Positions 23,155 through 32,133 of a DNA stretch of 34,048 nt are shown one piece after another; position 1 is the first letter of the stretch; the number at the start of each line of letters is the position of its first letter. The DNA is taken from contig JBAYOD010000007.1 in the NCBI GenBank assembly GCA_041678445.1, positions 1-34,048 of the forward strand. The letters are read 5' to 3'. The notes under the pieces were generated by a model. It made no database searches, was not told the origin of the DNA, and saw only the letters and a list, made by a program, of their open reading frames with translations. Origin of the DNA: Zeimonas sp041678445 (GTDB lineage Bacteria > Pseudomonadota > Gammaproteobacteria > Burkholderiales > Burkholderiaceae_E). The translations under genes and the position numbers were made by a program.

Positions 23155-23601
23155 ATGACGGACACCCTCAGCGCCCCGACCGAAGCGTCGCAGGACACCC
23201 TCAGGCCGATCACGCACATTCCGTTCCTGCAGCACATGGGCGTGTGGTGGCGTGCCCTGGGTGCAGGCCGCGCCGAGCTGATCCTCGACCAGCAGCCGCA
23301 TCATCAGAACTCGCTGGACATGGCGCACGGCGGCGTCGTCATGACCATGCTCGATGTCGCGATGGCGCGCGCCGGCAGCACCCTTGCCGATCCGGCCCGC
23401 GGCGAGCACCAGACGCTGATCACGATCGAGATGAAGAGCACCTTCATGTCGCCGGCGGTCGGACGCCTGCGCGCCGAGGGCAGGGTGATCAAGCGAACCT
23501 CGTCGATCGCCTTCTGCGAAGCCGACCTCTACGACGGCCAGGGTCAGCTGGCCGCCAGCGCGACCGGAACCTTCAGGTTCCTGAAACGCAGAACGAACTG
23601 A
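23155..23601 (+). CDS. PaaI-type hotdog-fold acyl-CoA thioesterase
   Basis: A 148-residue hotdog protein. The active-site helix is seen as NSLDMAHGGVVMTMLDVAMA, with HGG at residues 58-60 and Asp67, as in the PaaI/YdiI group. The strands ITIEMKSTFMSPA and LRAEGRVIKRTSSIAFCEADLYD complete the fold. Members hydrolyse acyl- or aryl-CoA esters and often release CoA from dead-end intermediates of catabolic pathways. It starts 7 bases after the SDR stop and is followed after 25 bases by a reductase, so it is part of the same transcription unit. Confidence 0.9.
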   Translation: MTDTLSAPTEASQDTLRPITHIPFLQHMGVWWRALGAGRAELILDQQPHHQNSLDMAHGGVVMTMLDVAMARAGSTLADPARGEHQTLITIEMKSTFMSPAVGRLRAEGRVIKRTSSIAFCEADLYDGQGQLAASATGTFRFLKRRTN

Positions 23602-23626
23602 TGCACAGCATGATGGAGCAAGCACG

Positions 23627-24628
<1,002 letters not shown>

Positions 24629-24640
24629 CAAGGAAAACCG

Positions 24641-25504
24641 ATGAAGAATTTTGCGGGCAAGGTCGCCGTCATCACCGGCGCAGGCAGCGGCTTCGGCCGC
24701 GAGTTCGCACGCCTCGGTGCGTCGCTGGGCATGAAGCTGGTGCTGGCCGACATCGAGGCTCAGGCGCTGGCCGCCACCGCCGACGAGCTTCGTGCGCGCG
24801 GCGTCGAACTGATCAGCGAGCGGGTCGACGTCAGCCAGGCAGCCGAGGTCGAACGGCTGGCGCAGCGCAGCCTGGAGGCCTTCGGCAAAGTCCATCTGCT
24901 GTTCAACAACGCCGGGGTGGCGGCCGGTGGCTTCGTCTGGGAGAACAGCGCAAAGGACTGGGAGTGGCTGCTCGGCGTGAACCTGATGGGCGTGGTCCAC
25001 GGCGTGCGCTGCTTCGTTCCGATGATGCTCGAACAGGGCGACGAGTGCCATGTCGTGAACACCGCGTCGGTCGCCGGTTTGCTGTCCACCCAGCTGATGG
25101 GGATCTACAACGTCAGCAAGCACGGCGTGGTCACGCTGACCGAAACCCTGTACAACGACCTGCGCCTGAAGGGCGCCAACATCGGCGTCACGCTGTTGTG
25201 CCCGGCCTACGTGCCGACCAACATCAACCAGTCGGAGCGCAACCGTCCCGATACCGGCGGCGAGCAGACCGAATCGATGAAGGCGGCGCAGGCAGCGATG
25301 GACAAGGCCGTCACCTCGGGCCGGGTCAGTGCCGAAGACGTCGCGCAGATGACCTTCGATGCGATCCGCGAGAACCGCTTCTACGTGGTCACTCACCCGA
25401 AGATCCTGTCCTCGGTCGAGCTGCGCCTGCAGGACATCGTTGCCCAGCGCAATCCGAGCGACCCCTTCACCTTCAAGAAGGACGTCGCGGTCAAGGGAGT
25501 CTGA
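24641..25504 (+). CDS. Short-chain dehydrogenase/reductase (SDR), second copy type
   Basis: A 287-residue classical SDR distinct from the one at 22371. The nucleotide motif TGAGSGFG is at residues 12-19, and LADIEA with Asp37 at the end of the second strand favours NAD(H). NNAG is at 89-92, and the catalytic Ser143, Tyr156 and Lys160 are in TASVAGL and YNVSK. A C-terminal extension beyond residue 240 (VVTHPKILSSVELRLQDI) occurs in SDRs often annotated as acting on alcohols or sterol-like substrates. AAGGAAA precedes the ATG. It is in the same operon as the reductase and esterase. The substrate is unknown. Confidence 0.92.
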   Translation: MKNFAGKVAVITGAGSGFGREFARLGASLGMKLVLADIEAQALAATADELRARGVELISERVDVSQAAEVERLAQRSLEAFGKVHLLFNNAGVAAGGFVWENSAKDWEWLLGVNLMGVVHGVRCFVPMMLEQGDECHVVNTASVAGLLSTQLMGIYNVSKHGVVTLTETLYNDLRLKGANIGVTLLCPAYVPTNINQSERNRPDTGGEQTESMKAAQAAMDKAVTSGRVSAEDVAQMTFDAIRENRFYVVTHPKILSSVELRLQDIVAQRNPSDPFTFKKDVAVKGV

Positions 25505-25557
25505 GTTGGCGCAGATCGTGCCGGACGCCGGTCCGGTCGGCAGATGGGGAGCGATCG

Positions 25558-26520
25558 GTGGCCCTTGATCCGCAGGTCGAGAAGATCCTGACCTGGGCGG
25601 CCCGCGCCAACGCGCCGGCCTATCCGGAGATCGGCGCGACGGCGGCCCGCGAGCACTATGCGCGGGTGGCCGGCACGCTCGACATCGTCACCCCGGCACT
25701 GGCCGAGGTGTTCGATTTCGACATGCCGCTTGCCGGCCGTGTGCTGCGCGTGCGCCAGTACGCGCCCTGGACCCACCACTGGGCAACGCCCAAGCCGGCG
25801 CTGGTCTACTTTCACGGTGGCGGTTTCACCATCGGTTCGATCGAGACCCACGACCGGGTCTGCCGGGTGCTGGCCCGCGGCGGCGACTGCCTGGTCTTCT
25901 CGGTCGACTACCGGCTGGCTCCGGAACACCGCTTTCCGGCAGCGGTCGACGACGCCTTCGACGCGCTGGCCTGGCTGCGCAGCGAGGCCGCTTCGCTGGG
26001 CATCGACCTCGCGCGGCTGGCGGTCGGCGGCGACAGCGCCGGCGGCACTCTGGCGGCCGCCAGCGCGATCCACGCCCGCGATCGCGGCTGGCCGCTCGCC
26101 CTGCAACTGCTGATCTATCCTGGGCTGTCGCACGACCAGAACACCGAATCGCATCGCCGCTGCGCGCGCGGCTACCTGCTCGACGCCGAGACGATCCAGT
26201 GGTTCTTCGGGCAGTACTTGCGTTATCCGGCCGACCGGCACGACTGGCGGTTCGCACCGCTGCTGGCCGATACGCTGGCCGGCCTTGCGCCGGCCTGGAT
26301 CGCGGCGGCCGGCTACGACCCGCTCAGGGACGAGAACGTCGCCTACGCCCGGCGACTGGGCGAGGAAGGAGTGCCAGTCGAGCTGATCGAGTATCCCGGG
26401 ATGATCCACGCCTTCTTCCAGCACGCCGGCTTCGTGCCGGCTGCCCGACGTGCCCATGACGACGCCTGTGCGGCGCTGCGCCGCGCCTTCGGCGGCTTCG
26501 ACGACGAGCCCGTCGGCTGA
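25558..26520 (+). CDS. HSL-family alpha/beta-hydrolase (esterase)
   Basis: A 320-residue esterase/lipase of the hormone-sensitive-lipase (family IV) group. The oxyanion motif HGGG is at residues 86-89 and the nucleophile elbow GDSAGG at 158-163. The triad is Ser160, Asp254 (AGYDPLRDE) and His284 (MIHAFF). The start is the GTG at 25558, six bases after GGGGAG; the frame is open much further upstream, inside the SDR gene, but that is overlap artefact. There is no signal peptide, so action on an internalised small ester is likely. It closes the catabolic cluster 53 bases after the second SDR. It may release the acid that the ligase then activates, which is inference. Confidence 0.92.
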   Translation: MALDPQVEKILTWAARANAPAYPEIGATAAREHYARVAGTLDIVTPALAEVFDFDMPLAGRVLRVRQYAPWTHHWATPKPALVYFHGGGFTIGSIETHDRVCRVLARGGDCLVFSVDYRLAPEHRFPAAVDDAFDALAWLRSEAASLGIDLARLAVGGDSAGGTLAAASAIHARDRGWPLALQLLIYPGLSHDQNTESHRRCARGYLLDAETIQWFFGQYLRYPADRHDWRFAPLLADTLAGLAPAWIAAAGYDPLRDENVAYARRLGEEGVPVELIEYPGMIHAFFQHAGFVPAARRAHDDACAALRRAFGGFDDEPVG

Positions 26521-26540
26521 AGCGGCACGCGGCAACTGCC

Positions 26541-27035
26541 ATGACGAGCGGTGACGATCACCCCTGGCGGGCGCGCACTTCGGGGCGCAACCCGGCCCCC
26601 ATCGACACCGACGAGTCGATCTCGCTGCGCTGCGGCGACTGGGCAGCGCTTCGGGCACGCGCCGCCCCGATCCGCACCGAGGTCTTCATCGTCGAGCAGC
26701 AGGTGCCGGCAGACCTCGAATGGGACGAGGCCGACGAGGGCGCGCTGCATTGCGTGGCTTTCTGCAGCGGCGATCCGCTGGCCACCGGCCGGCTGCTGCC
26801 CGACGGCTGGATCGGACGGCTTGCGGTACGCACCCACTGGCGCGGCCGTGGCATCGGCGGGCTGATCCTCGAGCGCCTGGTGGCGATCGCCTTCGAGCGC
26901 GGTCATGCCGAAGTCTGGCTCAGCGCGCAATGCCACGCCGAGCCCTTCTACCGCGCCCACGGCTTCGAAGCGGTCGGCGAAGTCTACGACGAGGTCAGGA
27001 TCCCGCATCGGCAGATGTGCCGCCGAAGACACTAG
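26541..27035 (+). CDS. GNAT family N-acetyltransferase
   Basis: A 164-residue acetyltransferase. The acetyl-CoA pyrophosphate loop is RGRGIGG (residues 101-107) after the strand IGRLAVRTHW. The N-terminal half has RTEVFIVEQQVPADLEWDEADE, as in the YjcF/ElaA-like group, and the C-terminal half AQCHAEPFYRAHGFEAVGEVYDE. About 25 hydrophilic residues precede the domain. The gene begins 20 bases after the esterase stop and might be its last operon member, although no ribosome-binding site is evident. Its stop TAG overlaps the stop of the convergent NRDE gene. The acceptor substrate is unknown. Confidence 0.88.
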   Translation: MTSGDDHPWRARTSGRNPAPIDTDESISLRCGDWAALRARAAPIRTEVFIVEQQVPADLEWDEADEGALHCVAFCSGDPLATGRLLPDGWIGRLAVRTHWRGRGIGGLILERLVAIAFERGHAEVWLSAQCHAEPFYRAHGFEAVGEVYDEVRIPHRQMCRRRH

Positions 27036-27883
27036 GACCGCCAGGACCTGTTCACGCCCGGATCACCGTTGCCCAGCAGCGAAAAGCTCGCCCGCGACTC
27101 GCGCACCGGCTCCCGGCGCTGCGCAGCCCAACTGCGCTCGACGAACTCGACCTGGCCGTCGTAGCCGACCAGAATCAGAGTCGAAGCACGCGTCCCGTAG
27201 CCGTTCGCGCGGATCATCGCCGGTGCCAGCATCCGCTCCCGCTCCTGGCCCACGCCGGTGTCGGGCAGCACGGCATCCGCCGGCACCCCGTCGTCGGCCA
27301 GTGCGGCAAAGAGGTCGGCTTCGAGTGCGGCCCCCGTCAACGCATCGGCCAGCCGTTCGCGCAGCGTGCGCACTTTCGGCCAGTCGGTGTCCAGCAAGTG
27401 ATTCGACAAACCGTGGATTCCCGGTTCGATCGCCAGGCCGTCTGTCTGCGGCATGGCCAGCCGGTTGCTCAGGTAGCGTGCCCGGCTTGCCGGGCCACGG
27501 CCTGCATCCCCGGCACCGCCCGGCGCGAGGTCGAACATCAGCAGGTTGAAGCCGGACCACTGAGCCTGCTGGTCGACGATCTCGCTCGCGCAGTACGCCA
27601 GCGCCTGATCGCTACCGACGAAACCGGCGACGAGTTCGCCGCGCGAGCGTGGCCCGCGCGGTCGCAGCGGTTCGCGGAAATTGGTGACGGCTGCCAGGCG
27701 GCCGCGCCGGTCCAGGGCCAGCCAGCTGCCGCCCGCCTCGAGGTCGCGCCCGCCGAATACTGCGGGCGCATCGGGCCACCAGCCAGCCGGCGCACTGGGC
27801 CGGTCATGAAACTCGTCACGGTTGCCGGCCAGCACCAGTTGCCAGCGCGGGTGCGCCTGCCAGGCGAAGGCGATCAGGCACAT
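27032..27883 (-). CDS. NRDE (TANGO2-like) family protein
   Basis: A 283-residue NRDE-domain protein. It begins MCLIAFAW, with the conserved Cys2 that could become an N-terminal nucleophile, and has the eponymous Asn21-Arg22-Asp23-Glu24 motif in LAGNRDEFHDRPS. Other family blocks are GGRDLEAGGSWLALDRRGRLAAVTNFRE and HGLSNHLLDTDWPKV. Eukaryotic TANGO2 is linked to Golgi organisation, heme and acyl-CoA metabolism; the bacterial function is not established. Its start overlaps the 3' end of the DUF4936 gene by 10 bases, and its stop shares the palindrome CTAG with the convergent acetyltransferase gene. Confidence 0.92.
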   Translation of the reverse strand: MCLIAFAWQAHPRWQLVLAGNRDEFHDRPSAPAGWWPDAPAVFGGRDLEAGGSWLALDRRGRLAAVTNFREPLRPRGPRSRGELVAGFVGSDQALAYCASEIVDQQAQWSGFNLLMFDLAPGGAGDAGRGPASRARYLSNRLAMPQTDGLAIEPGIHGLSNHLLDTDWPKVRTLRERLADALTGAALEADLFAALADDGVPADAVLPDTGVGQERERMLAPAMIRANGYGTRASTLILVGYDGQVEFVERSWAAQRREPVRESRASFSLLGNGDPGVNRSWRS

Positions 27884-28215
27884 GGGTCAGGCGACCGGGA
27901 GGGATCCGGTGACAGGTCCGGCGACTCGATGGATTGCCAGGCGAAGGACTCGATCTGCGCTTCACCCTGGACCAGCGCCTTGAAGGCCGGGGTCCGGACC
28001 AGACGATGCAGCCGGTAGAGCAGGGCGTCATAGTCTTCAGGCGCCACCGGCCCGGCATCGAGCATCCAGGTTCGGTAGGGACGATCCTCCGCATGGCGGC
28101 AGCCGAAACGCACCGGCATCCGGGCGGCAAGGGCGCTCGCGACCGGACGCAACAGGTCGGCAACCGCGTCAGCATCGGCCGGGTCGGCGCGAAACCAGAG
28201 CATGGCGGACAGCAT
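27874..28215 (-). CDS. DUF4936 family protein
   Basis: A 113-residue protein resembling the DUF4936 family of betaproteobacteria: MLSAMLWFRADPADADAVAD, then RTWMLDAGPVAPEDYDALLYRLHRLV. It looks like a small ferredoxin-like (alpha/beta) cytoplasmic protein; function unknown. The start ATG at 28215 shares a base with the TGA stop of ygfZ (TGATG), and AGGAGG lies four bases upstream at 28225-28220, so translation is coupled to ygfZ. The 3' end overlaps the NRDE gene by 10 bases. An ATG four codons in is an alternative start. The tail is Ser/Pro-rich (SPDLSPDPSRSPD). Confidence 0.82.
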   Translation of the reverse strand: MLSAMLWFRADPADADAVADLLRPVASALAARMPVRFGCRHAEDRPYRTWMLDAGPVAPEDYDALLYRLHRLVRTPAFKALVQGEAQIESFAWQSIESPDLSPDPSRSPDPCA

Positions 28216-29348
28216 CAGGCCTCCTGACCGGCGGATCGCTGGCCGGACGTATCGACCGGAATCGGATAAGGCATCGGCAAAGCTTCGATCACCTGGTCGG
28301 CCGCCGTCTTCAGCATGCCGCCCTCCAGGCTTGCGATCGGCGCCTCGTACATGAGCAGGCATTCGTCGTGGCTGCCGGGTGCCGTGGCCACGATCGTGCC
28401 GGCCGGCCGGCCGGCATTGTCGTACAGGTCATCGCCCGGTGCCCCGGCACCGGTCTGTGCCGCGCCGGCAATCCGCCCGATGAAGCTGCGCCGCTTGGGC
28501 TTGCCGCGATAGTGCAGCCGCGCAACGATTTCCTGGCCCGGGTAGCAGCCCTTGTCGAAACTGACGGCGCCGATCAACTCCCAGTTGACCGATTGCGGCA
28601 CGAAGCGCTCGCTGGTCGCCGACAGGATCCGTGGCCACCCCGCCAGGATGTCGCCGGCCCGCCACCAGGCCGAAGGGCGCGGCGCGAGCTCCTGGATGAG
28701 CCGGGGCCACAAGCCGGCCAGGGCGCCGACCGGGACGACCAGCCACCAGCGCGGCCCGTATCCGTCGACCTCGGGCAGACCGATCGCCACGCTGCCGGCC
28801 GGCAGCGTGGACGTCGGCGACGGGCGAGCCAGCTTCATCGGCGCCGGCGCGCTGATACCCGCCGCAGCCAGAGTCCCGGCGGCAGCCGGTCCGGCGAGCC
28901 CGAGCACGGCGAAGTCGTCGGACCGGTCGGTGACCTTGAGCTTGGCGCGCAGCACGAACATCGCCAGCCGCTTGCTCAGCGGCGCAGCCAGCGACCGGGC
29001 CACCGCGAAACACAGTTCGTCGTCGCCGTGCCAGAGCGGGCCACCGGCCAGCAGCCGCCCCTTGGGCGAGCAGTAGCCGTTCAGGCGCATTTCGTCGGCG
29101 GCCTGATCGGCAATCGCATTCGTGGTCTGACCATGCATGAAAGCCAGGGCGTCGGCGCCACGGGCCGACACGATACCCCAGTCGAGCAGCAGGGCGACGC
29201 TGCCGGGGGCACTGGCGTTCACCGCCCCGGCCGGCGCGGCAAACACCGTCTGCGGGCCATGCGCATCGTCGTGTACCTGGGCAGCACAGTGCGCGGCAAT
29301 CTCGCGCACCGCGACTTCGTCGTGAGAAGGAGTCAGAAGCGTCGTCAT
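28215..29348 (-). CDS. ygfZ: YgfZ/GcvT-domain folate-binding protein
   Basis: A 377-residue YgfZ-type protein, related to the glycine-cleavage T-protein, that uses folate to help maintain or repair certain iron-sulfur enzymes, notably under oxidative stress. The family signature KGCYPGQE is at residues 266-273 with Cys268. LDWGIVSARGADALAFMHGQTTN opens the folate-binding domain and RLNGYCSPKGRLLA continues it. The ATG at 29348 is preferred; the frame is open to 29480 but that would run across the promoter region of the divergent mltG. It is first in a three-gene minus-strand operon (ygfZ, DUF4936, NRDE), with TGATG coupling to the next gene. Confidence 0.93.
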   Translation of the reverse strand: MTTLLTPSHDEVAVREIAAHCAAQVHDDAHGPQTVFAAPAGAVNASAPGSVALLLDWGIVSARGADALAFMHGQTTNAIADQAADEMRLNGYCSPKGRLLAGGPLWHGDDELCFAVARSLAAPLSKRLAMFVLRAKLKVTDRSDDFAVLGLAGPAAAGTLAAAGISAPAPMKLARPSPTSTLPAGSVAIGLPEVDGYGPRWWLVVPVGALAGLWPRLIQELAPRPSAWWRAGDILAGWPRILSATSERFVPQSVNWELIGAVSFDKGCYPGQEIVARLHYRGKPKRRSFIGRIAGAAQTGAGAPGDDLYDNAGRPAGTIVATAPGSHDECLLMYEAPIASLEGGMLKTAADQVIEALPMPYPIPVDTSGQRSAGQEA

Positions 29349-29399
29349 TTCCGGAGCTTTGGCTACCCGTTTCGGGGATTCGCGGGCATTGCCACAGCT

Positions 29400-29405
29400 T
29401 ATTAT
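29400..29405 (+). promoter_or_regulatory. Possible -10 element of the mltG operon
   Basis: TATTAT at 29400-29405, in an A/T-rich patch 26 bases before the mltG ATG, matches the -10 consensus at 5 of 6 positions. A convincing -35 is not seen. Confidence 0.3.
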
Positions 29406-29431
29406 AGGGACCCGACCCGTTTGGTTTCCCG

Positions 29432-30430
29432 ATGTCCAGACTCCTGACCCTGCTGATCGTCGTTGCCCTTGCCGCAGCACTTGCCTATGGTGGCGCCCGC
29501 CACCTGGTCGAGCGCGCCCAGGTGCCGATGCCGGCCGGCGAAACCCGCGTCGTGATCAGCAAGGGATCGAGCGTTCGTGGCGTGGCCGCAGCCCTGCGTG
29601 CCCAGGGCATCGAGGTCTCGCCCGAGCTACTGCTGCTGCGCTATCGCTGGCGCAAACTCGACGGCCAGCTCAAGGCGGGGACTTACGCTTTCAGCGCACC
29701 CCAGACCATCGACAGCCTGCTCGACCGTTTCGTGTCCGGCGATACCGTCCTCGAGACGATCCGCTTCGTCGAAGGCTGGACCTTCCGGCAGATGCGGGCA
29801 GCAGTCGACGCCCACCCCGAACTGGTGCGCGACACGGCCGGGCTGGACGACGCGGAGCTCCTGAAGCGCATCGGCGCCGGCGAAACCCGGGCCGAAGGCC
29901 TGTTCATGCCCGAAACCTACGGATTTGCGCCCGGCACCAGCGACCTCGACATCTACCGGCAGGCCTATCGCCTGATGCAGCAGCGGCTGACGGCTGCCTG
30001 GGAGCAGCGCCAGCCCGGGCTGCCGCTCGAGAATCCGTACCAGGCGCTGATCCTGGCTTCGATCGTCGAGAAGGAAACCGGTCAGCCCGCTGAACGCCCG
30101 CTGGTTGCAGGCGTCTTCATCAACCGTCTGCGCATCGGCATGATGCTGCAAAGCGATCCGACCACGATCTACGGGCTCGGCGAGCGCTTCGACGGCAATC
30201 TGCGCCGGCGGGATCTGCGTGCCGACACGCCTTACAACACCTACACCCGCGGCGGCCTGCCACCGACACCGATCGCCTTGCCCGGATCTGCCTCGATCGA
30301 AGCCGTGCTGAACCCGGCCGATACCAAGGCCCTGTACTTCGTGGCCCGCGGCGACGGGAGCAGCGAGTTCTCCAACAACCTCGCCGACCACAACCGGGCT
30401 GTCGCCCGCTACCAGTTGAAGCGGAAATGA
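29432..30430 (+). CDS. mltG: Endolytic murein transglycosylase
   Basis: A 332-residue YceG-like transglycosylase thought to terminate nascent glycan strands in the inner membrane. Residues 5-22 are a single N-terminal membrane anchor. A LysM-like segment follows (RVVISKGSSVRGVAAALRAQGI). The catalytic Glu213 is in ILASIVEKETG, with VFINRLRIGMMLQSDPTTIYGLG and the closing YNTYTRGGLPPTPIALPG as conserved family blocks. Length is normal. The stop overlaps the tmk start by four bases (ATGA), the usual mltG-tmk arrangement in proteobacteria. It is divergent from ygfZ. Confidence 0.96.
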   Translation: MSRLLTLLIVVALAAALAYGGARHLVERAQVPMPAGETRVVISKGSSVRGVAAALRAQGIEVSPELLLLRYRWRKLDGQLKAGTYAFSAPQTIDSLLDRFVSGDTVLETIRFVEGWTFRQMRAAVDAHPELVRDTAGLDDAELLKRIGAGETRAEGLFMPETYGFAPGTSDLDIYRQAYRLMQQRLTAAWEQRQPGLPLENPYQALILASIVEKETGQPAERPLVAGVFINRLRIGMMLQSDPTTIYGLGERFDGNLRRRDLRADTPYNTYTRGGLPPTPIALPGSASIEAVLNPADTKALYFVARGDGSSEFSNNLADHNRAVARYQLKRK

Positions 30431-31041
30431 AAACCGGTCGCTTCATCACTTTCGAGGGCATCGACGGCGCCGGCAAGAGCACGCATATCGGCTGGTATGT
30501 CGAACAACTGCAAAGGCGCGGCATCGACGCACTGCGCAGCCGCGAACCGGGGGGCACCGCCCTCGCCGAACGGTTGCGCAGCCTGCTGCTCGACGAACCC
30601 ATGTCGCTGGACACCGAATTGATGCTGGTCTTCGCGGCCCGTGCCGACCACCTCGAACGGCTGATCCGGCCGGCGCTGGCGGCCGGCCGCTGGGTCGTCT
30701 GCGACCGTTTCACCGATTCAACCTGGGCCTACCAGGGCGGCGGGCGCAGCGGTCCGTCCGACCGGATCGCATGGCTCGAACAGTGGGTGCACGGCGAGCT
30801 GCAGCCGGACCGGACCTATCTGTTCGATCTGCCCGAGGCGATCGCCGCCCAGCGGCGGGCCAGCGGGCATGCCGGCGATCGCTTCGAACGCGAAGACGAG
30901 GCCTTCTTCTCGCGCGTGCGGCGAAGCTATCTGGCGCGGGCCGCCGAAGCGCCGGCACGCTTTCGTGTGATCGACAGCAGTCAGCCGCTGGAAAATACTC
31001 GACTGTTACTTGAAGAAGATATTGCAACTATCTGTAGATAA
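30427..31041 (+). CDS. tmk: Thymidylate kinase
   Basis: A 204-residue dTMP kinase that makes dTDP for DNA synthesis. The P-loop is FEGIDGAGKST (Lys17), the REPGG motif is at residues 39-43, and the DRF motif at 93-95 lies in VVCDRFTDSTWAYQGGGR. A basic/acidic LID region, ASGHAGDRFEREDEAFF, follows. The start overlaps the mltG stop (ATGA) and holB begins directly after its TAA. The last 15 or so codons and the junction are clearly more A/T-rich than the rest of the window. Confidence 0.96.
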   Translation: MKTGRFITFEGIDGAGKSTHIGWYVEQLQRRGIDALRSREPGGTALAERLRSLLLDEPMSLDTELMLVFAARADHLERLIRPALAAGRWVVCDRFTDSTWAYQGGGRSGPSDRIAWLEQWVHGELQPDRTYLFDLPEAIAAQRRASGHAGDRFEREDEAFFSRVRRSYLARAAEAPARFRVIDSSQPLENTRLLLEEDIATICR

Positions 31042-32133
31042 ATGATTTATCCCTGGATCGAACCTGTTTTCCGACAGCTCGTCTCCGACGCGGGAAGACG
31101 TCATCATGCGCTGCTGCTGACCGGCCCTGCCGGCATCGGCAAGCAAGCGCTGGCGTTGGCGCTGGCCCGTTCCCGCCTGTGCGAGCAGCCGCTGGCTGAT
31201 GGTGCTGCCTGCCGGCGCTGTGCGGCCTGCGGCTGGTTCGACGCCGGCAACCACCCCGATTTCCGGCACCTGGCGCCGGCCGGCGAGGGCAGCGAAGGTG
31301 CCGATGGCGAGGCTTCCGGGAGCACGCCGGCGCGCCCGGCCCGAGGCGCTTCCGGCCGCACCCCCCGGGGGTCACGCGAGATCCGGATCGACCAGGTCCG
31401 GGCACTGGACGGATTTCTCGACGTGGCCGCCCACCGGGCCGGCTCGCGGGTCATCCTGGTCGAACCGGCCGACGCGATGAACACCGTCGCGGCCAACGCC
31501 CTGCTCAAGCGGCTTGAAGAACCGCCTCCGGGCGCGGGCTTCATCCTGGTCACGAGCCGGCCGGCCGCCTTGCCGGCAACGATCCGTTCACGCTGTCGCC
31601 GGTTCTCGCTCGGGCTGCCGGCCCGTGGATCCGCACGCGACTGGCTTGCGGCCGACCTGGGGCTGTCGGCCGAGCAGGCCGACGGCTGGCTGGCAGCAGC
31701 CGGTGGTGCGCCGCTGCATGCCCGCGAACTGGCTGCCGATACCAAGGCCGGCAACTACCGGCGCATCGTCGACGCCTTCGCCGGGCTCCCGGAGGCTGGT
31801 ATCGTTGCAACGGCAGATGCGCTGAGCGGGGTCGATCCGCTCGACTGGGCCGGTGCCGCCCAGACCTGGGCAGCCGATCTGGCCCGGGTCTGCGCGGGTG
31901 CGAACCCTCGTCGGCACATCGACCGGCACGAGCGGCTTAACCGCCTGGCCGGCCAGACCCGTCTCGGCAGGGTGACGCAACTGGAGCGCCGGCTGCGGAC
32001 ACTGGCCTGGGAAGCACCGCATCCGCTGAACCCGAGGCTGCTGCTCGAAGACATCCTGCTCGAATACCACCGGGCGCTCGTTGCGCCCGCAACCACTCCC
32101 CCTGTCCGAACACGGAGCACCCCTGAGCGATGA
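31042..32133 (+). CDS. holB: DNA polymerase III subunit delta'
   Basis: A 363-residue clamp-loader subunit. The modified P-loop GPAGIGKQ is at residues 28-35. A four-cysteine zinc module comprises Cys47, Cys57, Cys60 and Cys63, followed by NHPDFRHL. The RIDQVR segment is at about 115-120, ANALLKRLEEPPPGAGFILVTS at about 151-172, and the SRC motif (IRSRCRRFSL) at 183-185. Between the zinc module and RIDQVR lies a Gly/Ser/Ala/Arg-rich insertion of about 30 residues (81-111), probably a disordered loop. The ATG directly follows the tmk stop without a clear ribosome-binding site. Its stop overlaps the pilZ start by four bases (ATGA). Confidence 0.94.
   Translation: MIYPWIEPVFRQLVSDAGRRHHALLLTGPAGIGKQALALALARSRLCEQPLADGAACRRCAACGWFDAGNHPDFRHLAPAGEGSEGADGEASGSTPARPARGASGRTPRGSREIRIDQVRALDGFLDVAAHRAGSRVILVEPADAMNTVAANALLKRLEEPPPGAGFILVTSRPAALPATIRSRCRRFSLGLPARGSARDWLAADLGLSAEQADGWLAAAGGAPLHARELAADTKAGNYRRIVDAFAGLPEAGIVATADALSGVDPLDWAGAAQTWAADLARVCAGANPRRHIDRHERLNRLAGQTRLGRVTQLERRLRTLAWEAPHPLNPRLLLEDILLEYHRALVAPATTPPVRTRSTPER

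Noticed and set aside
20535..23237. A 900-codon open frame on the minus strand
   Set aside because: It is antisense to the acyl-CoA dehydrogenase and SDR genes, both with intact catalytic motifs. Long antisense frames are expected in G+C-rich DNA because stop codons are rare in the mirrored frame; the translation shows no family features.
24964..25557. Upstream extension of the esterase frame inside the second SDR
   Set aside because: It would overlap a fully supported gene for about 540 bases; the GTG at 25558 has a good ribosome-binding site and gives the normal family length.
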